Below, one piece after another: positions 41,594 through 53,364 of a DNA stretch of 55,036 nucleotides. The DNA is taken from NCBI GenBank assembly GCA_946491665.1, contig CAMLYL010000012.1, forward strand, positions 1 through 55,036. Reading direction: 5' to 3'. The translations under genes and the position numbers were made by a program. The notes under the pieces are model-generated. The model had not been told where the DNA came from. It ran no database searches and was given only the letters and a program-made list of their open reading frames with translations. The stretch is from an uncultured Lachnospiraceae bacterium (GTDB lineage Bacteria > Bacillota > Clostridia > Lachnospirales > Lachnospiraceae). Position 1 is the stretch's first letter; every line of letters begins with the position of its first letter.

Positions 41594-42999
41594 AAGTTTT
41601 CCTCCGTTACCAGTGTTTTTGCCAGGGCCATGACTTTATTGCAGCACTCCTGGTATTCTTTTTCCGGAACAGAATCGGCCACAATCCCCGCTCCGGCCTG
41701 GAGATATACCCTGTTTCCCTTTTTGATCATGGTCCGGATCGTGATACAGAAATCCATATCTCCGGAAAAATCGATATATCCGGTGGCTCCGCCGTACAAT
41801 CCCCTGCGGACTGTCTCGAGCTCATTAATGATCTCCATGGCCCGGATTTTGGGAGCGCCGCTTAAGGTGCCTGCCGGGAGAAAAGAAGCCACCAGATCCA
41901 GAGGGTGATAAATCCCCTTCTTCCGCCCCTCCACCAGGGAAACAATGTGCATGACGTGGGAATAATACTGCACCTTCATAAATTCTGTTACCTTCACTGT
42001 GCCGAATTCGGAAATCCGTCCCATATCGTTTCTGGCAAGATCCACCAGCATCACATGTTCCGCCCGTTCTTTTTCGTCCGACAACAGCTCTTCCGTCAGC
42101 GCCAGATCTTCTTCCTTTGTCTTCCCGCGTTTCCGGGTTCCCGCAATGGGGCAGGTAAACACCCGCCGTCCCTGCTGTTTTACAATCATCTCCGGGGAAC
42201 TTCCGATCACCTCAAAATCACCGTAATTGTAATAATACAGATAAGGCGAAGGATTCAGTTCCCGCAGTTCCTTGTAAAGGGTAAATCCGTCCTGTCCTGT
42301 CTCAATGGTCCAGCGCTGGGAAAGCACCGTCTGGAAAATGTGACCTTCCCGGATATAATGCCGGATTTTTTCCACTTTTCTGCTGTATTCTTCCAGGGTA
42401 TCGGACTTTTTTACAATCCTTCCGTCCCGGATAAACTCCGGTTTCTTTCCTTTTTTCCCGCTTCTCGCTTTCCGGATCATATCCCCGGCGGTTTCCAGCG
42501 CCCGCTTCTTTCCCTCCGGGGAATCTTCCTCCAGGACAACCGCCGTCATGGTCTCCGCCACATGATCCACCACCATGAACCGGGTCATCAGCATCATCTG
42601 AATGGTTTCTATGCCGGTTTCCTCCGGGTTGTCGTCGGGAAGCTTTTCTGTATACCGGACATAATCATATCCCAGATTTCCCACCAGGCCGCCGGAAAAG
42701 GAAAGCTCCTCATTTTCCTTGTGAATCTCAAATTCATCATAATAGGCCTTCAGCAGTTCATGGGGATTTCCTCTCCGCACTTCGCGGGAGCCATCAGCCC
42801 TGGTAATAACCAGACTGTTTCCCTCTGATGTGATGATTTCTTCCGGATCAGCCCCGAAAAAAGTAAACATATCGTAGTTTTTGTCATAGCTTTCCAGCAG
42901 AAATCCTTTCTTCTGCCCCACCAGACTTTCATACATGTCAATCGGGGGCTCATCCACAATACTGACTGTTTTCTTGTAGACTTTTAAAATACGCTTCAT
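41590..42999 (-). CDS. trpE: Anthranilate synthase component I TrpE
   Basis: A 469-aa chorismate-utilising enzyme making anthranilate. The feedback-tryptophan motif LLES appears in GFLLESYDKN near residue 35. The catalytic C-terminal half holds PIAGTRKRG, DLARNDMGR and PAGTLSGAPK. AAGGAAG precedes the start. First gene of the operon, preceded by a T-box leader. Confidence 0.97.
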   Translation of the reverse strand: MKRILKVYKKTVSIVDEPPIDMYESLVGQKKGFLLESYDKNYDMFTFFGADPEEIITSEGNSLVITRADGSREVRRGNPHELLKAYYDEFEIHKENEELSFSGGLVGNLGYDYVRYTEKLPDDNPEETGIETIQMMLMTRFMVVDHVAETMTAVVLEEDSPEGKKRALETAGDMIRKARSGKKGKKPEFIRDGRIVKKSDTLEEYSRKVEKIRHYIREGHIFQTVLSQRWTIETGQDGFTLYKELRELNPSPYLYYYNYGDFEVIGSSPEMIVKQQGRRVFTCPIAGTRKRGKTKEEDLALTEELLSDEKERAEHVMLVDLARNDMGRISEFGTVKVTEFMKVQYYSHVMHIVSLVEGRKKGIYHPLDLVASFLPAGTLSGAPKIRAMEIINELETVRRGLYGGATGYIDFSGDMDFCITIRTMIKKGNRVYLQAGAGIVADSVPEKEYQECCNKVMALAKTLVTEENL

Positions 43000-43084
43000 A
43001 TAACTTCCTTTCTGAGATCTTGTATCCGGCAGAAAACGCAGCGTTCTGATGCTTCCGGAAACTGCGTTTCCCGTAACATCAAAA

Positions 43085-45310
<2,226 letters not shown>

Positions 45311-45315
45311 CAGAT

Positions 45316-45365
45316 CTGAACCGTACGCTCCGGTTTCAGTGTCTCACTGTCTGAAATAACAGACA
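45316..45365 (+). terminator. Weak terminator region after dnaK
   Basis: Two short stems, CTGAACCG/CGGTTTCAG (with one bulge) and TGTCTG/CAGACA, lie in the 73-bp gap between the converging dnaK and small membrane protein genes. No strong T-run. Confidence 0.35.
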
Positions 45366-45383
45366 CAGAAACAGAATTTTCTG

Positions 45384-45716
45384 TTATTCAAGAATCGAGA
45401 TCACATCCGACAGCTTCGGAAAAGAATCCGGAAGCCGGATGCTGGTCTCGATTTTTTCCTGTATCATTTCCGCATTCACTCCCTTATAACTCCAGTCTGT
45501 CTGCCACAGAAAAATAAAAACAAGAAACAGCAGAACAGAAAAAATCAGACGAAGTTTAAAAAAGCCTCCCGGCGTTTTCTCCTCCGTCTGATTCTCCTCA
45601 TAATCACTTCTCCGATATCTGTTTCTGATACCGGAATCTTCATCTGCATTCTCAGTAAAACTCCGCCGCACCTGTTCCACATATTGCTTCCGGTTATAGA
45701 TTTCCTCCTGATTCAA
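45384..45716 (-). CDS. Small single-pass membrane protein of unknown function
   Basis: A 110-aa protein. A charged, probably cytoplasmic N-terminus (residues 1-52, rich in Arg, Glu and Asn) is followed by one TM helix (about 56-71, LIFSVLLFLVFIFLWQ) and a 39-residue outer tail. I do not recognise the family. It stands alone between dnaK and the his operon. Confidence 0.65.
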   Translation of the reverse strand: MNQEEIYNRKQYVEQVRRSFTENADEDSGIRNRYRRSDYEENQTEEKTPGGFFKLRLIFSVLLFLVFIFLWQTDWSYKGVNAEMIQEKIETSIRLPDSFPKLSDVISILE

Positions 45717-45841
45717 AACCTATCCTCCTTCCGGCAGAAACAACATTCCTCTGCCGAAATACTCTCTGATATATTCTATGAATCAGACGAAGATTTAGAA
45801 GCTTTATTGTTACTATGAACAGAGCGGACAGTAACGCTTTA

Positions 45842-47131
45842 TTATCTCAGCACCAGTTCCTCCAGTACCTCCTCCATGGAAATCCCTTTCTCAGCCATAA
45901 GTACCATCAGATAATACAGGAAATCCGCAATCTCATATTTTACATCCTCCCGCTCGGAATTCTTGGATGCAATTACGATCTCCGTGGATTCCTCACCGAT
46001 TTTTTTCAGAATCTTATCAATTCCTTTCTCGAAAAGATAATTGGTGTAAGATCCTTTTTTAGGATGCTCTTTTCTGTCTTTAATCACATTATACTGTCGC
46101 TCCAGCACCTCAAACAGATTCCGGTCCATGGAATCCTCCTGCACCAGATCTGTAAAGAAACAGCTGCGGCTGCCGGTATGGCACGCCGCCCCAACCTGAG
46201 ATACCTTTGCCAGAATCGTATCATTATCGCAGTCAATGGTCAGAGACTTCACATACTGAAAGTGGCCTGAAGTCAGCCCTTTGATCCAGAGCTCCTGACG
46301 GCTCCTGCTGTAATATGTCATCTTTCCCACAGCCAGAGTTGTATGATAGGCCTCCTCATTCATATATGCCAGCATCAGAACTTCATTAGTTTTATAATCC
46401 TGAACAATCACGGGAATCAGCCCGTCAGAATTCAACTTAAAGCTGCTCCAATCCATAGAAGATGTCAGATGATCCGCACATACGCCCTGACTTTTCAGAT
46501 ATTTTTTCAGTTCAATAACCTTTTCCGGCTCCTCCACAAAGGACAGACAGCTGATTCCCTGAATATTCTCATCCGACTTCAGCGTTTTACAGATCTTCTC
46601 AGGAGTCATATTCTCCATAAGAATCGTATAGGGTATATCCGTAACATTCGACATAGTACCCGCCAGCTTTTCATTCAGCACAATCAGCTCGCTGATATGA
46701 TGCTCCACATCATCTTTCTGTTTAAAAAACACATCCACGTTAAAAATAGACAGCGCCAGGCGGTCTTTGCCAAACCGCTGGGCTCCGTCTCTGGCCAGTT
46801 CCCTGGTCTTGGGCTTCAAAGCATTTAATATCACTTTCTTACAGCCGGCATAAAGAACTTTCTTAACGTCTTCGTGATAGTTGATATTTCCTCCCACATA
46901 CACAGGTATTTCGGAAATGCCTGTCACCTGTTTTATCGTGTGGAGATTCTTCTCATGCTCCACATCATTATCTGAGAGATCAAACAAAATAATCTTATCC
47001 AGTCCATTGTCATGAAAGGAACGGATCGTGGCTTCCAGATCTCCCATTGGGGTATGATCCCGGAATCCTTTTACCAGCATACCGTCTTTCAGGAACACAA
47101 TCGCTGTAATATCTTTGGGTGTATATTTCAT
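45842..47131 (-). CDS. hisIE: HisIE with N-terminal HisA/HisF-like barrel domain
   Basis: A 429-aa fusion. Residues 1 to about 215 resemble HisA/HisF TIM barrels ([38 protein letters not shown]). However, the first catalytic Asp (CLDV in HisF) is lost (IVFL). Residues about 225-325 form HisI (phosphoribosyl-AMP cyclohydrolase; metal ligands around [10 protein letters not shown] and [11 protein letters not shown]). Residues about 335-425 form HisE (phosphoribosyl-ATP pyrophosphohydrolase; [12 protein letters not shown]). These are steps 2 and 3 of histidine synthesis. Two bases separate it from hisB. True hisA and hisF are not in the window. Confidence 0.93.
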   Translation of the reverse strand: MKYTPKDITAIVFLKDGMLVKGFRDHTPMGDLEATIRSFHDNGLDKIILFDLSDNDVEHEKNLHTIKQVTGISEIPVYVGGNINYHEDVKKVLYAGCKKVILNALKPKTRELARDGAQRFGKDRLALSIFNVDVFFKQKDDVEHHISELIVLNEKLAGTMSNVTDIPYTILMENMTPEKICKTLKSDENIQGISCLSFVEEPEKVIELKKYLKSQGVCADHLTSSMDWSSFKLNSDGLIPVIVQDYKTNEVLMLAYMNEEAYHTTLAVGKMTYYSRSRQELWIKGLTSGHFQYVKSLTIDCDNDTILAKVSQVGAACHTGSRSCFFTDLVQEDSMDRNLFEVLERQYNVIKDRKEHPKKGSYTNYLFEKGIDKILKKIGEESTEIVIASKNSEREDVKYEIADFLYYLMVLMAEKGISMEEVLEELVLR

Positions 47132-47133
47132 TT

Positions 47134-47727
47134 CTATAAACTGCCTTTCGTTGATAACACATCCGTAATCCTGGGATCAAAGGCCGAAGCCTCATCCAGC
47201 GCCTTTCCAAAGGCTTTAAACAGTGCCTCCGCCATATGGTGATTGTTGCCCCCGGTCAAAATCTTCAGATGCAGATTCATTCCCACACCGTAGGAAACGG
47301 CATAGAAAAACTCGCGTATCATCTCTGTGTCCATATCGCCGATCCGCTCCGCAGTAAATTCCGCATCCATTACAAAGAACGGTCTTCCGGACAGATCAAT
47401 GGCACAGAGCGCCAGGCACTCATCCATGGGAAGCATCACGCTGCCGAATCGCCGGATTCCCTTTTTATCTCCTAACGCCTGCCGAATCGCCGTCCCGAGA
47501 ACAATCCCGGTATCCTCAATCGTATGATGACAGTCCACCTCCAGATCGCCCTCTGCCTTCAGATCCAGATCAAAAAAACCATGTCTGGCAAAGCCGGAAA
47601 GCATGTGATCAAAAAAACCGACGCCCGTAGCAATCTGCCACTTCCCGCTGCCATCCAGATTGAGCGTCAGCGCAATATCAGTCTCACTTGTTTTTCTGTT
47701 TACAGAAGCAATCCTGTTTTCTTTCAT
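47134..47727 (-). CDS. hisB: Imidazoleglycerol-phosphate dehydratase HisB
   Basis: A 197-aa manganese enzyme with the duplicated fold. [16 protein letters not shown] carries the first metal histidines, [11 protein letters not shown] the next, and [16 protein letters not shown] the last. It has no phosphatase domain, as is usual in Firmicutes. The start overlaps the hisD stop by 4 bp. Confidence 0.97.
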   Translation of the reverse strand: MKENRIASVNRKTSETDIALTLNLDGSGKWQIATGVGFFDHMLSGFARHGFFDLDLKAEGDLEVDCHHTIEDTGIVLGTAIRQALGDKKGIRRFGSVMLPMDECLALCAIDLSGRPFFVMDAEFTAERIGDMDTEMIREFFYAVSYGVGMNLHLKILTGGNNHHMAEALFKAFGKALDEASAFDPRITDVLSTKGSL

Positions 47728-49034
47728 TTTCCCTCTCCCGTAGAATCCTCAAACCGCACCAGAACAGAATTGGCATGGGCAGTCAGCCGTTCACAGCGGG
47801 CAAACTGCGCAATATCCTGATACACATTCTGCAGCGCTTCTCTGGAATAATAAATAATGCTGGACTTTTTGATAAAATCGTCCACAGACAGCGGTGAGAA
47901 AAATTTCGCCGTGCCGTTGGTAGGCAGAACATGATTCGGTCCTGCAAAATAATCTCCCAGCGGCTCGCTGGAATATTCGCCGATAAAAATCGCGCCCGCA
48001 TTCTTAATCTTTGTCATCACGTCAAACGCGTTGGCAGTGACAATCTCCATATGTTCAGACGCAATCTCATTGGCGGTATCAATAGCTGTATCCATATCCG
48101 GCGCAATCAGAATGTATCCGTAATTTTCCAGCGACTTTTCTATAATTTCTTTCCGGGAAAGCTCCGCGGTAAAACGATCTACTTCCTCGGAAACTTTTTC
48201 TGCCAACGCCTCACTGGTAGTGATCAGGATCGCTGAGGCCAGCTCGTCATGCTCCGCCTGAGACAGAAGATCCGCCGCCACATAGCGCGGGTTTGCCGTC
48301 TCATCAGCAAGAACAAGAATCTCACTGGGACCGGCAATCGAATCAATACTTACATGTCCGAAAACGGCTTTTTTCGCAAGCGCCACATAAATATTACCGG
48401 GCCCTACGATTTTGTCCACCTTCGGAATGCTCTCCGTACCGAAAGCCAGGGCCGCAATGGCCTGTGCGCCGCCGACTTTGAAAATCCGGTCCACACCGGC
48501 CTCTCTGGCCGATACCAGAGTCGCAGGATTCACCTTTCCCTCCTTATTGCACGGAGTCGTCATAATAATCGTCTCCACTCCCGCTACTTTGGCGGGAATA
48601 ATATTCATCAGCACCGAGGAGGGGTACGCCGCCTTTCCGCCGGGCACATAAACGCCTGCTCTGGCAATAGGGGTTACTTTCTGACCAAGCATGGTTCCCG
48701 GAATCGAACTGTCAAACCATCCGTACTGCTTCTGTTTCTCATGATAGATGCGAATATTTTCCTTTGCCTTGCGGATCACCTCCAGAAGCTCCGGCTCCAC
48801 CTGCTCATAGGCTTCGGCGATCTCCGCCTCTGTCACCTCCACATTTTCCGCAGTAAGATGCGCGCCGTCGAACTTCTCTGTATATTCAAATACGGCGCTG
48901 TCACTGTTTTCCCGCACATTGGCGATAATCTCATTGACGCTGTTCTCATACTGAGTATAGTTATTGGGACTCCTTTTCAGAAGATCTGTCAGAATCTGAT
49001 GTATCGTTTCTCTCGTCAACTTTAAAATACGCAT
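47724..49034 (-). CDS. hisD: Histidinol dehydrogenase HisD
   Basis: A 436-aa enzyme oxidising histidinol to histidine with two NAD+. Recognisable are the N-terminal IPGTMLGQKVTPIARAGVYVPGG, DSIAGPSEILVLAD, and the zinc-site QAEHDELASA. The frame is open further upstream, but MRILKLTRE at 49034 has GAGG eight bases before it. It lies 102 bp after hisG. The gap contains a repeated GGGAAAGAGGTA (49041-49052 and 49091-49102). Confidence 0.96.
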   Translation of the reverse strand: MRILKLTRETIHQILTDLLKRSPNNYTQYENSVNEIIANVRENSDSAVFEYTEKFDGAHLTAENVEVTEAEIAEAYEQVEPELLEVIRKAKENIRIYHEKQKQYGWFDSSIPGTMLGQKVTPIARAGVYVPGGKAAYPSSVLMNIIPAKVAGVETIIMTTPCNKEGKVNPATLVSAREAGVDRIFKVGGAQAIAALAFGTESIPKVDKIVGPGNIYVALAKKAVFGHVSIDSIAGPSEILVLADETANPRYVAADLLSQAEHDELASAILITTSEALAEKVSEEVDRFTAELSRKEIIEKSLENYGYILIAPDMDTAIDTANEIASEHMEIVTANAFDVMTKIKNAGAIFIGEYSSEPLGDYFAGPNHVLPTNGTAKFFSPLSVDDFIKKSSIIYYSREALQNVYQDIAQFARCERLTAHANSVLVRFEDSTGEGK

Positions 49035-49136
49035 TGCACTTACCTCTTTCCCGGGCATCTTTCTGCCCATACAGGTATCCTCTGGAGGATTACCTCTTTC
49101 CCTTATTATATGACGCCGAAGCCGGATTTTCAATGT

Positions 49137-49790
49137 TTACAGATCGGAACTGTCTGAGATAACCTGCCTCAAATCTGAGATCAGTTTTGAAATCCGCTCC
49201 TGCTCCAGCTTCATGCTCACCGGATTCACCACCATCCGGGCAGACAGCGGGCACACTTCCTCCAGAACCACAAGCCCGTTTTCCCGCAGTGTGGAACCGG
49301 TCTCTACAATATCCACAATTACATCAGCCAGTCCCACAATAGGCGCCAGCTCGATGGAACCGTTCAGCTTAATAATCTCCACCGTCTGATGCTTTTTATT
49401 ATAAAAATAATCCTTGGCAATTTTGGGATACTTGGTAGCCACGCGGATCTGTTCATGATGCCGGAGCAGATCTTTTGCAGACTCCGGTCCGCAGACACAC
49501 ATTCTGCAGGCTCCGAATCCAAGATCCAGCACCTCATAAATATTCCGGCCTTCCTGAAGGATCGTGTCTCTTCCCACAATTCCGATATCAGCCGCGCCAT
49601 ACTCCACATAAGTAGGCACATCGGGCCCTTTTGCCAGAAAGAACCGAAGCTTTAACTCTTCATTTACAAAAATCAGCTTTCTGGTATCCTTATCCTTCAT
49701 CTCTTCACAGGTAATCCCAATCTGTTCAAAAAGTTTTAATGTAGTTTTTGCCAGGCGCCCTTTTCCCAGCGCGAATGTCAAATATCTCAT
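49137..49790 (-). CDS. hisG: ATP phosphoribosyltransferase HisG, short form
   Basis: A 217-aa catalytic subunit for the first step of histidine synthesis (LTFALGKGRLAK; GAADIGIVGRD; the PRPP loop VDIVETGSTLRENGL). It lacks the C-terminal regulatory domain and so needs HisZ, which is encoded immediately upstream (21 bp). Confidence 0.96.
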   Translation of the reverse strand: MRYLTFALGKGRLAKTTLKLFEQIGITCEEMKDKDTRKLIFVNEELKLRFFLAKGPDVPTYVEYGAADIGIVGRDTILQEGRNIYEVLDLGFGACRMCVCGPESAKDLLRHHEQIRVATKYPKIAKDYFYNKKHQTVEIIKLNGSIELAPIVGLADVIVDIVETGSTLRENGLVVLEEVCPLSARMVVNPVSMKLEQERISKLISDLRQVISDSSDL

Positions 49791-49811
49791 CTGTTTTTCC
49801 CGTTCTCTTTC

Positions 49812-50996
49812 TTAAATGTAATATACAATATCCTGAATATGGAACTGATCCGCATATCTGCGGTAGGCTTCCTCCGTATTGGTCTCAGACAACGGCATCA
49901 TTTCCACATTTTCACCCTGACGCCGCAGAGCTATGGCATCCTGGATCGCTTCCGCGCGCCGTTTCTCATTGTATATGAACCATTTCGTTTTATTTTCAAA
50001 AGGAATCCTGATATTCTGCCGCTGCAGAGCGCTCATAAGCTGATCAATCACAATGGCGAATCCGATCGCCGGAGCCGATTTGCCGAAATACTCCAGCAGA
50101 TGATCATAACGTCCGCCCTTCACCACGGCCTCGCCGCTTCCGAAAGTATAGCCCGAAAAAATCACTCCGGTGTAGTAATTCAGCCTGGAAACCATCGCCA
50201 TCTCATAAGAAACATACTGCTCCACTCCGTAAACCCGCAGCAGATCACCCAGCTGTTCCAGACGATCCAGAGAATTGTAAATTTTCGGATAAGCTTCCGC
50301 CCTCTTTTTCGCCTCAATAATCTTTTCCTTTGTCAGCATAACGTCTTTCAGCAGACCGAAAAGATAATTCAGGTCATCATTCAGTCCGCAGTGACTGATC
50401 CGCTCTTCCACACCGTAAAAATTGCGGTTCAGCAGCAGTTCGTGAATCTCCTCCTCCATATCCTCTCCAAGCTCCGCAGCCTCAAAGAGTCCTTTCAGGA
50501 AATCCACGTGTCCCACGCTGATCTGAAACTCCTTTAAGCCTGCGCCCAGAAGAAGCTGTATCGTCAGAGAAATCAGTTCCGCGTCTGCTCCCACGGACCC
50601 GTCGCCGATCAGCTCCGCGCCGGACTGCGTAGTTTCCTTCAGCAATCCCTGATAACTGCTGTTGTTGATAAAAGTATTCCCCGTATAGCAAAAACGGATG
50701 GGAATCTCATCCTCCATATAATATTTGGAGGCACACCGGGCGATGGACGGCGTAAAATCCGGCCGCAGCACAAGAGTGTTTCCCTCCCGGTCAAAAAACT
50801 TATATAAATCCTTTGAGGGCGTGGATCCGATCTCTTTTCCGAAAATATCAAAAAATTCAAACGTCGGGGTCTGAATAGGATGAAAGCCGTAAGACTTTAA
50901 AATCTGGTGCAGTCTGTCTTCCAGAATATGCTTTCTTTCACACTCATCACTGTAAATGTCCCTGACACCTTCCGGTGTATGCAATAACTGATTCAA
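49812..50996 (-). CDS. hisZ: ATP phosphoribosyltransferase regulatory subunit HisZ
   Basis: A 394-aa HisRS paralogue required by short HisG. The N-terminus PEGVRDIYSDECE, the class II synthetase motif 2-like LRPDFTPSIAR and GGRYDHLLEYFG are seen. It lacks an anticodon-binding HisRS tail. The start codon is TTG (50996), with GGGAGG seven bases upstream. First gene of the his operon. Confidence 0.95.
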   Translation of the reverse strand: MNQLLHTPEGVRDIYSDECERKHILEDRLHQILKSYGFHPIQTPTFEFFDIFGKEIGSTPSKDLYKFFDREGNTLVLRPDFTPSIARCASKYYMEDEIPIRFCYTGNTFINNSSYQGLLKETTQSGAELIGDGSVGADAELISLTIQLLLGAGLKEFQISVGHVDFLKGLFEAAELGEDMEEEIHELLLNRNFYGVEERISHCGLNDDLNYLFGLLKDVMLTKEKIIEAKKRAEAYPKIYNSLDRLEQLGDLLRVYGVEQYVSYEMAMVSRLNYYTGVIFSGYTFGSGEAVVKGGRYDHLLEYFGKSAPAIGFAIVIDQLMSALQRQNIRIPFENKTKWFIYNEKRRAEAIQDAIALRRQGENVEMMPLSETNTEEAYRRYADQFHIQDIVYYI

Positions 50997-51042
50997 ACGA
51001 AAATCCTCCCCTGTAAATGTCTTATTGCTGATGTTTGCTTTA

Positions 51043-51064
51043 GCGTGCTACCATGTTACCACGC
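51043..51064. promoter_or_regulatory. Palindromic operator candidate of the his operon
   Basis: A 22-bp near-palindrome, GCGTG-CTACCATGTTAC-CACGC, with outer arms perfect and a central CATG. It lies just downstream of the -10 box and 47 bp before the hisZ start, a position suited to repression. The regulator is not identified; a HisR/TrpR-family repressor is one possibility. Confidence 0.65.
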
Positions 51065-51077
51065 GAAACACTCGATT

Positions 51078-51106
51078 ATTATATGGGATTCCTGACGAAT
51101 TGTCAA
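51078..51106 (-). promoter_or_regulatory. his operon promoter, consensus sigma-70 type
   Basis: On the minus strand TTGACA (51106-51101), exactly 17 bases, then TATAAT (51083-51078). The -35 box overlaps the last codons of recU, so his has its own strong promoter inside the end of the upstream gene. Confidence 0.93.
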
Positions 51107-51636
51107 TCCCTGTCATCCAAATCTCTCTGCATAAGTTCCAGATAAGGCACGAGCAGACCCCCATGACCGGTAAAAAAATAGTTCCGGTCCAGTTCTTCCA
51201 GGCGGAAACTTTTTCTGCCGCCGCGCTCCTGTCTGTCCCAGAATTTTTTCAGCTGACGAAACGTCAGATAATAGAAGCTGTCCCTGTGGGAATAAAATAA
51301 AATTAAAAAAGCTACTCCGCCCTGTTTTTCAAAATTTTCCATAAAACGGATCTGATGCTCATGAACATTATGAAGGGGAAAGGTATCTGTACGGCATTCT
51401 TTTGCGTCAAAACAGACGGGAATCCCCTGAACAGCTCCGATATAATCTACGGTACTTTTCTGATCAAAATATGCCAGTGTAATATGCCGGCTCTCCCTGT
51501 CAATGCTGATGGGTGTGATCGGCGTCGGTATCTTCTGAATCAGAGCCAGACCGTTTTCCAGATATTTTTCATTTGTACGGTTAATAAATTCCTCCAGCGT
51601 AGATCCCCGCAGGCCTCTGGAATTCCACGTAGGCAT
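51103..51636 (-). CDS. recU: Holliday junction resolvase RecU
   Basis: A 177-aa resolvase of Firmicute type cutting four-way junctions during recombination and repair. Family features: the N-terminal SRGLRGSTLEEFIN, catalytic STVDYIG and DAKECR (acidic triad and Lys), and the late HQIRFMENF and GGVAFLILFY. It is encoded 22 bp after the phosphatase gene in what looks like a four-gene transcript with ygiQ-like and rluA-like genes. Not next to a penicillin-binding protein gene, unlike in Bacillus. Confidence 0.93.
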   Translation of the reverse strand: MPTWNSRGLRGSTLEEFINRTNEKYLENGLALIQKIPTPITPISIDRESRHITLAYFDQKSTVDYIGAVQGIPVCFDAKECRTDTFPLHNVHEHQIRFMENFEKQGGVAFLILFYSHRDSFYYLTFRQLKKFWDRQERGGRKSFRLEELDRNYFFTGHGGLLVPYLELMQRDLDDRD

Positions 51637-51658
51637 AGTTCTCCCCCTGTTCTCTTAT

Positions 51659-52324
51659 TTACAAAATTCCCCGGTTCTCCAAATCCGCGGATTCATAATA
51701 CAGAATCCGTTCCTGAATGCAGGAAAACTTCCCATTCTTCAGCTCGATCTTATTAATACTGCAGTTGGGCTGGCTGACATTCCAGAAATCATCCAGTTCC
51801 GTACCTTTTATTCTTGCCAGAAAAGCGCGGATTACGGTTCCGTGGCAGAGCACCAGAACATGTTCCAGCCCGCTCTCCTGCTCCAGCGGAAGAAGAATAT
51901 CCTCCATAAAACGGTCAATGCGGGAAAACAAATGACCGTAACTTTCACCGGTGGGATCCGGCACATACTGAGAGGGTTTCGAAAAGCAGCGGACAATATT
52001 TTCATCTGTTTCTTTCAGATCTCTCAGAACCGCCCCCTCGTATTTTCCGAAACACATTTCCCGCAGACGCTCATCTGTAATAAGAAACGGTTCGGGAGCG
52101 GAAGGATTCCCTGCCTTTTCCGCCACAATTGCGGCAGTTTCCGCCGCCCGTGATAAGGGGCTGGTATAAATGCGGTCAAAAAAGATACCGTCTCTGCGAA
52201 ATCCCTCCCCGGAAAGAACTGCCAGCTCTCTTCCCAGGTCTGTCAGCGCAATGTCCGAACTTCCCTGAATTTTCCCCGCCTTATTCCATGCAGTTTCTCC
52301 ATGGCGCATAATATATATGTACAT
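51659..52324 (-). CDS. Histidine phosphatase family protein (phosphoglycerate mutase-like)
   Basis: A 221-aa enzyme with the RHGE motif at residues 7-10 (phospho-histidine), a second Arg in TSPLSRAAETA, the Glu in CFGKYEG and the second His in VLCHGTVIRA. The substrate cannot be fixed; cobalamin-pathway or sugar phosphates are common for this branch. Six bases separate it from the pseudouridine synthase gene. Confidence 0.92.
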   Translation of the reverse strand: MYIYIMRHGETAWNKAGKIQGSSDIALTDLGRELAVLSGEGFRRDGIFFDRIYTSPLSRAAETAAIVAEKAGNPSAPEPFLITDERLREMCFGKYEGAVLRDLKETDENIVRCFSKPSQYVPDPTGESYGHLFSRIDRFMEDILLPLEQESGLEHVLVLCHGTVIRAFLARIKGTELDDFWNVSQPNCSINKIELKNGKFSCIQERILYYESADLENRGIL

Positions 52325-52330
52325 AACAGT

Positions 52331-53350
52331 TCATCCTTTCCTCTGTTTCTTCGCCAATGTCTGCTGCTTCAGCCAGCGTTCTGCCTGCTGAAACGTCTCC
52401 GGTTCCTCTGTCTCGATCACTCTCCCGTCCGGGAACTCCATACGGCAGGCGTTAAGAAGCTGTCCCCGGATGCCGGTATCCTGATACAGTCTCTGATTCA
52501 GCTTCCTGTCCCCGTACTTCTCATCGCCCAGAATCGGATACCCCTGCGATGCCAGATGAGCCCGGATCTGATGGGAGCGCCCGGTTATCAGATGCACCTC
52601 AAGAAGCGTTCCCGATCCGAAATATTCCAGAGGGCGGTAAGCGGTTTCAATAAAATCGCCCTCCCCCTCCGGCCGGACTTCCACCCGGTTGGTTTTGTGA
52701 TCTTTTACCAGATACCCGGTCAGATGCATGGCCTCTTTTACGCGTCCCGATACCAGTGTACGGTAAAACTTCTTCATGGACCGTTCTCTTAACTGCACAG
52801 CCATCTCCTGAAGTCCGCGGATCGTCTTTCCCGCAATCAGCAGTCCGGAGGTATTTCTGTCCAGCCGGTTGCAGACAGAAGGACGGAACGTGCGAAGCTC
52901 CTGTTCTGTCAGAGCGCCGGTTTCCAGCAGATAATCAATAATCATTTCATTGGCAGAATAATCTCCCGGCTTCGCCTTCTGGGAAAGTATACCGGCAGGC
53001 TTGTGAATCACCAGAATATCCTCATCCTCATATACTACACGAATGGGAAAAGCTTTTTTGCGATCCCGGTCTGAAGCTGCGGCTTCCCCTTTTCCCGCCG
53101 GAACATCTGCTTTCCCGGCCTCCGGCAGCGCCGATGCGAATTTGGCAAAGGTTTCATCCGCCAGATAAATGCGAATCTCATCCCCTGGCTCCAGAATCTC
53201 CTGCCCGGCAGCCTTCTTTTCATTTAACACAATATTCTTTTTCCGAAGCATTTTATAGACAAAGCTCCGGGGCGCCCGATCCAGTACCTTGAACAGATAT
53301 TTGTCCATGCGCTGTCCGGCTTCCTTTTTTGATATCTTAAATTCTTTCAT
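52331..53350 (-). CDS. RluA family pseudouridine synthase
   Basis: A 339-aa enzyme. An N-terminal S4 RNA-binding domain (about 10-70: QRMDKYLFKVLDRAPRSFVYKMLRKKNI) is followed by an insertion rich in Ala/Lys (about 70-100) and the RluA catalytic domain with the Asp in CNRLDRNTSGLLI and the late HQIRAHLA. It converts uridine to pseudouridine, probably in 23S rRNA (RluC/RluD type). It lies 14 bp after the radical SAM gene. Confidence 0.93.
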   Translation of the reverse strand: MKEFKISKKEAGQRMDKYLFKVLDRAPRSFVYKMLRKKNIVLNEKKAAGQEILEPGDEIRIYLADETFAKFASALPEAGKADVPAGKGEAAASDRDRKKAFPIRVVYEDEDILVIHKPAGILSQKAKPGDYSANEMIIDYLLETGALTEQELRTFRPSVCNRLDRNTSGLLIAGKTIRGLQEMAVQLRERSMKKFYRTLVSGRVKEAMHLTGYLVKDHKTNRVEVRPEGEGDFIETAYRPLEYFGSGTLLEVHLITGRSHQIRAHLASQGYPILGDEKYGDRKLNQRLYQDTGIRGQLLNACRMEFPDGRVIETEEPETFQQAERWLKQQTLAKKQRKG

Positions 53351-53364
53351 TTTTCATCACGACA

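Noticed and set aside
41905-42828. A 307-codon open frame on the plus strand opposite trpE
   Set aside because: trpE on the other strand is certain. This frame is a mirror of its codon bias, with no ribosome binding site or recognisable motif.
45805-45840. GTTACT/AGTAAC inverted repeat after hisIE as a terminator
   Set aside because: Only six pairs and a long loop, with no T-run on the minus strand, so termination there is not supported.
49041-49102. Repeated 12-mer GGGAAAGAGGTA (minus strand) between hisG and hisD
   Set aside because: The second copy is the hisD ribosome binding site. The other is probably a chance or old duplication; no wider repeat is visible.
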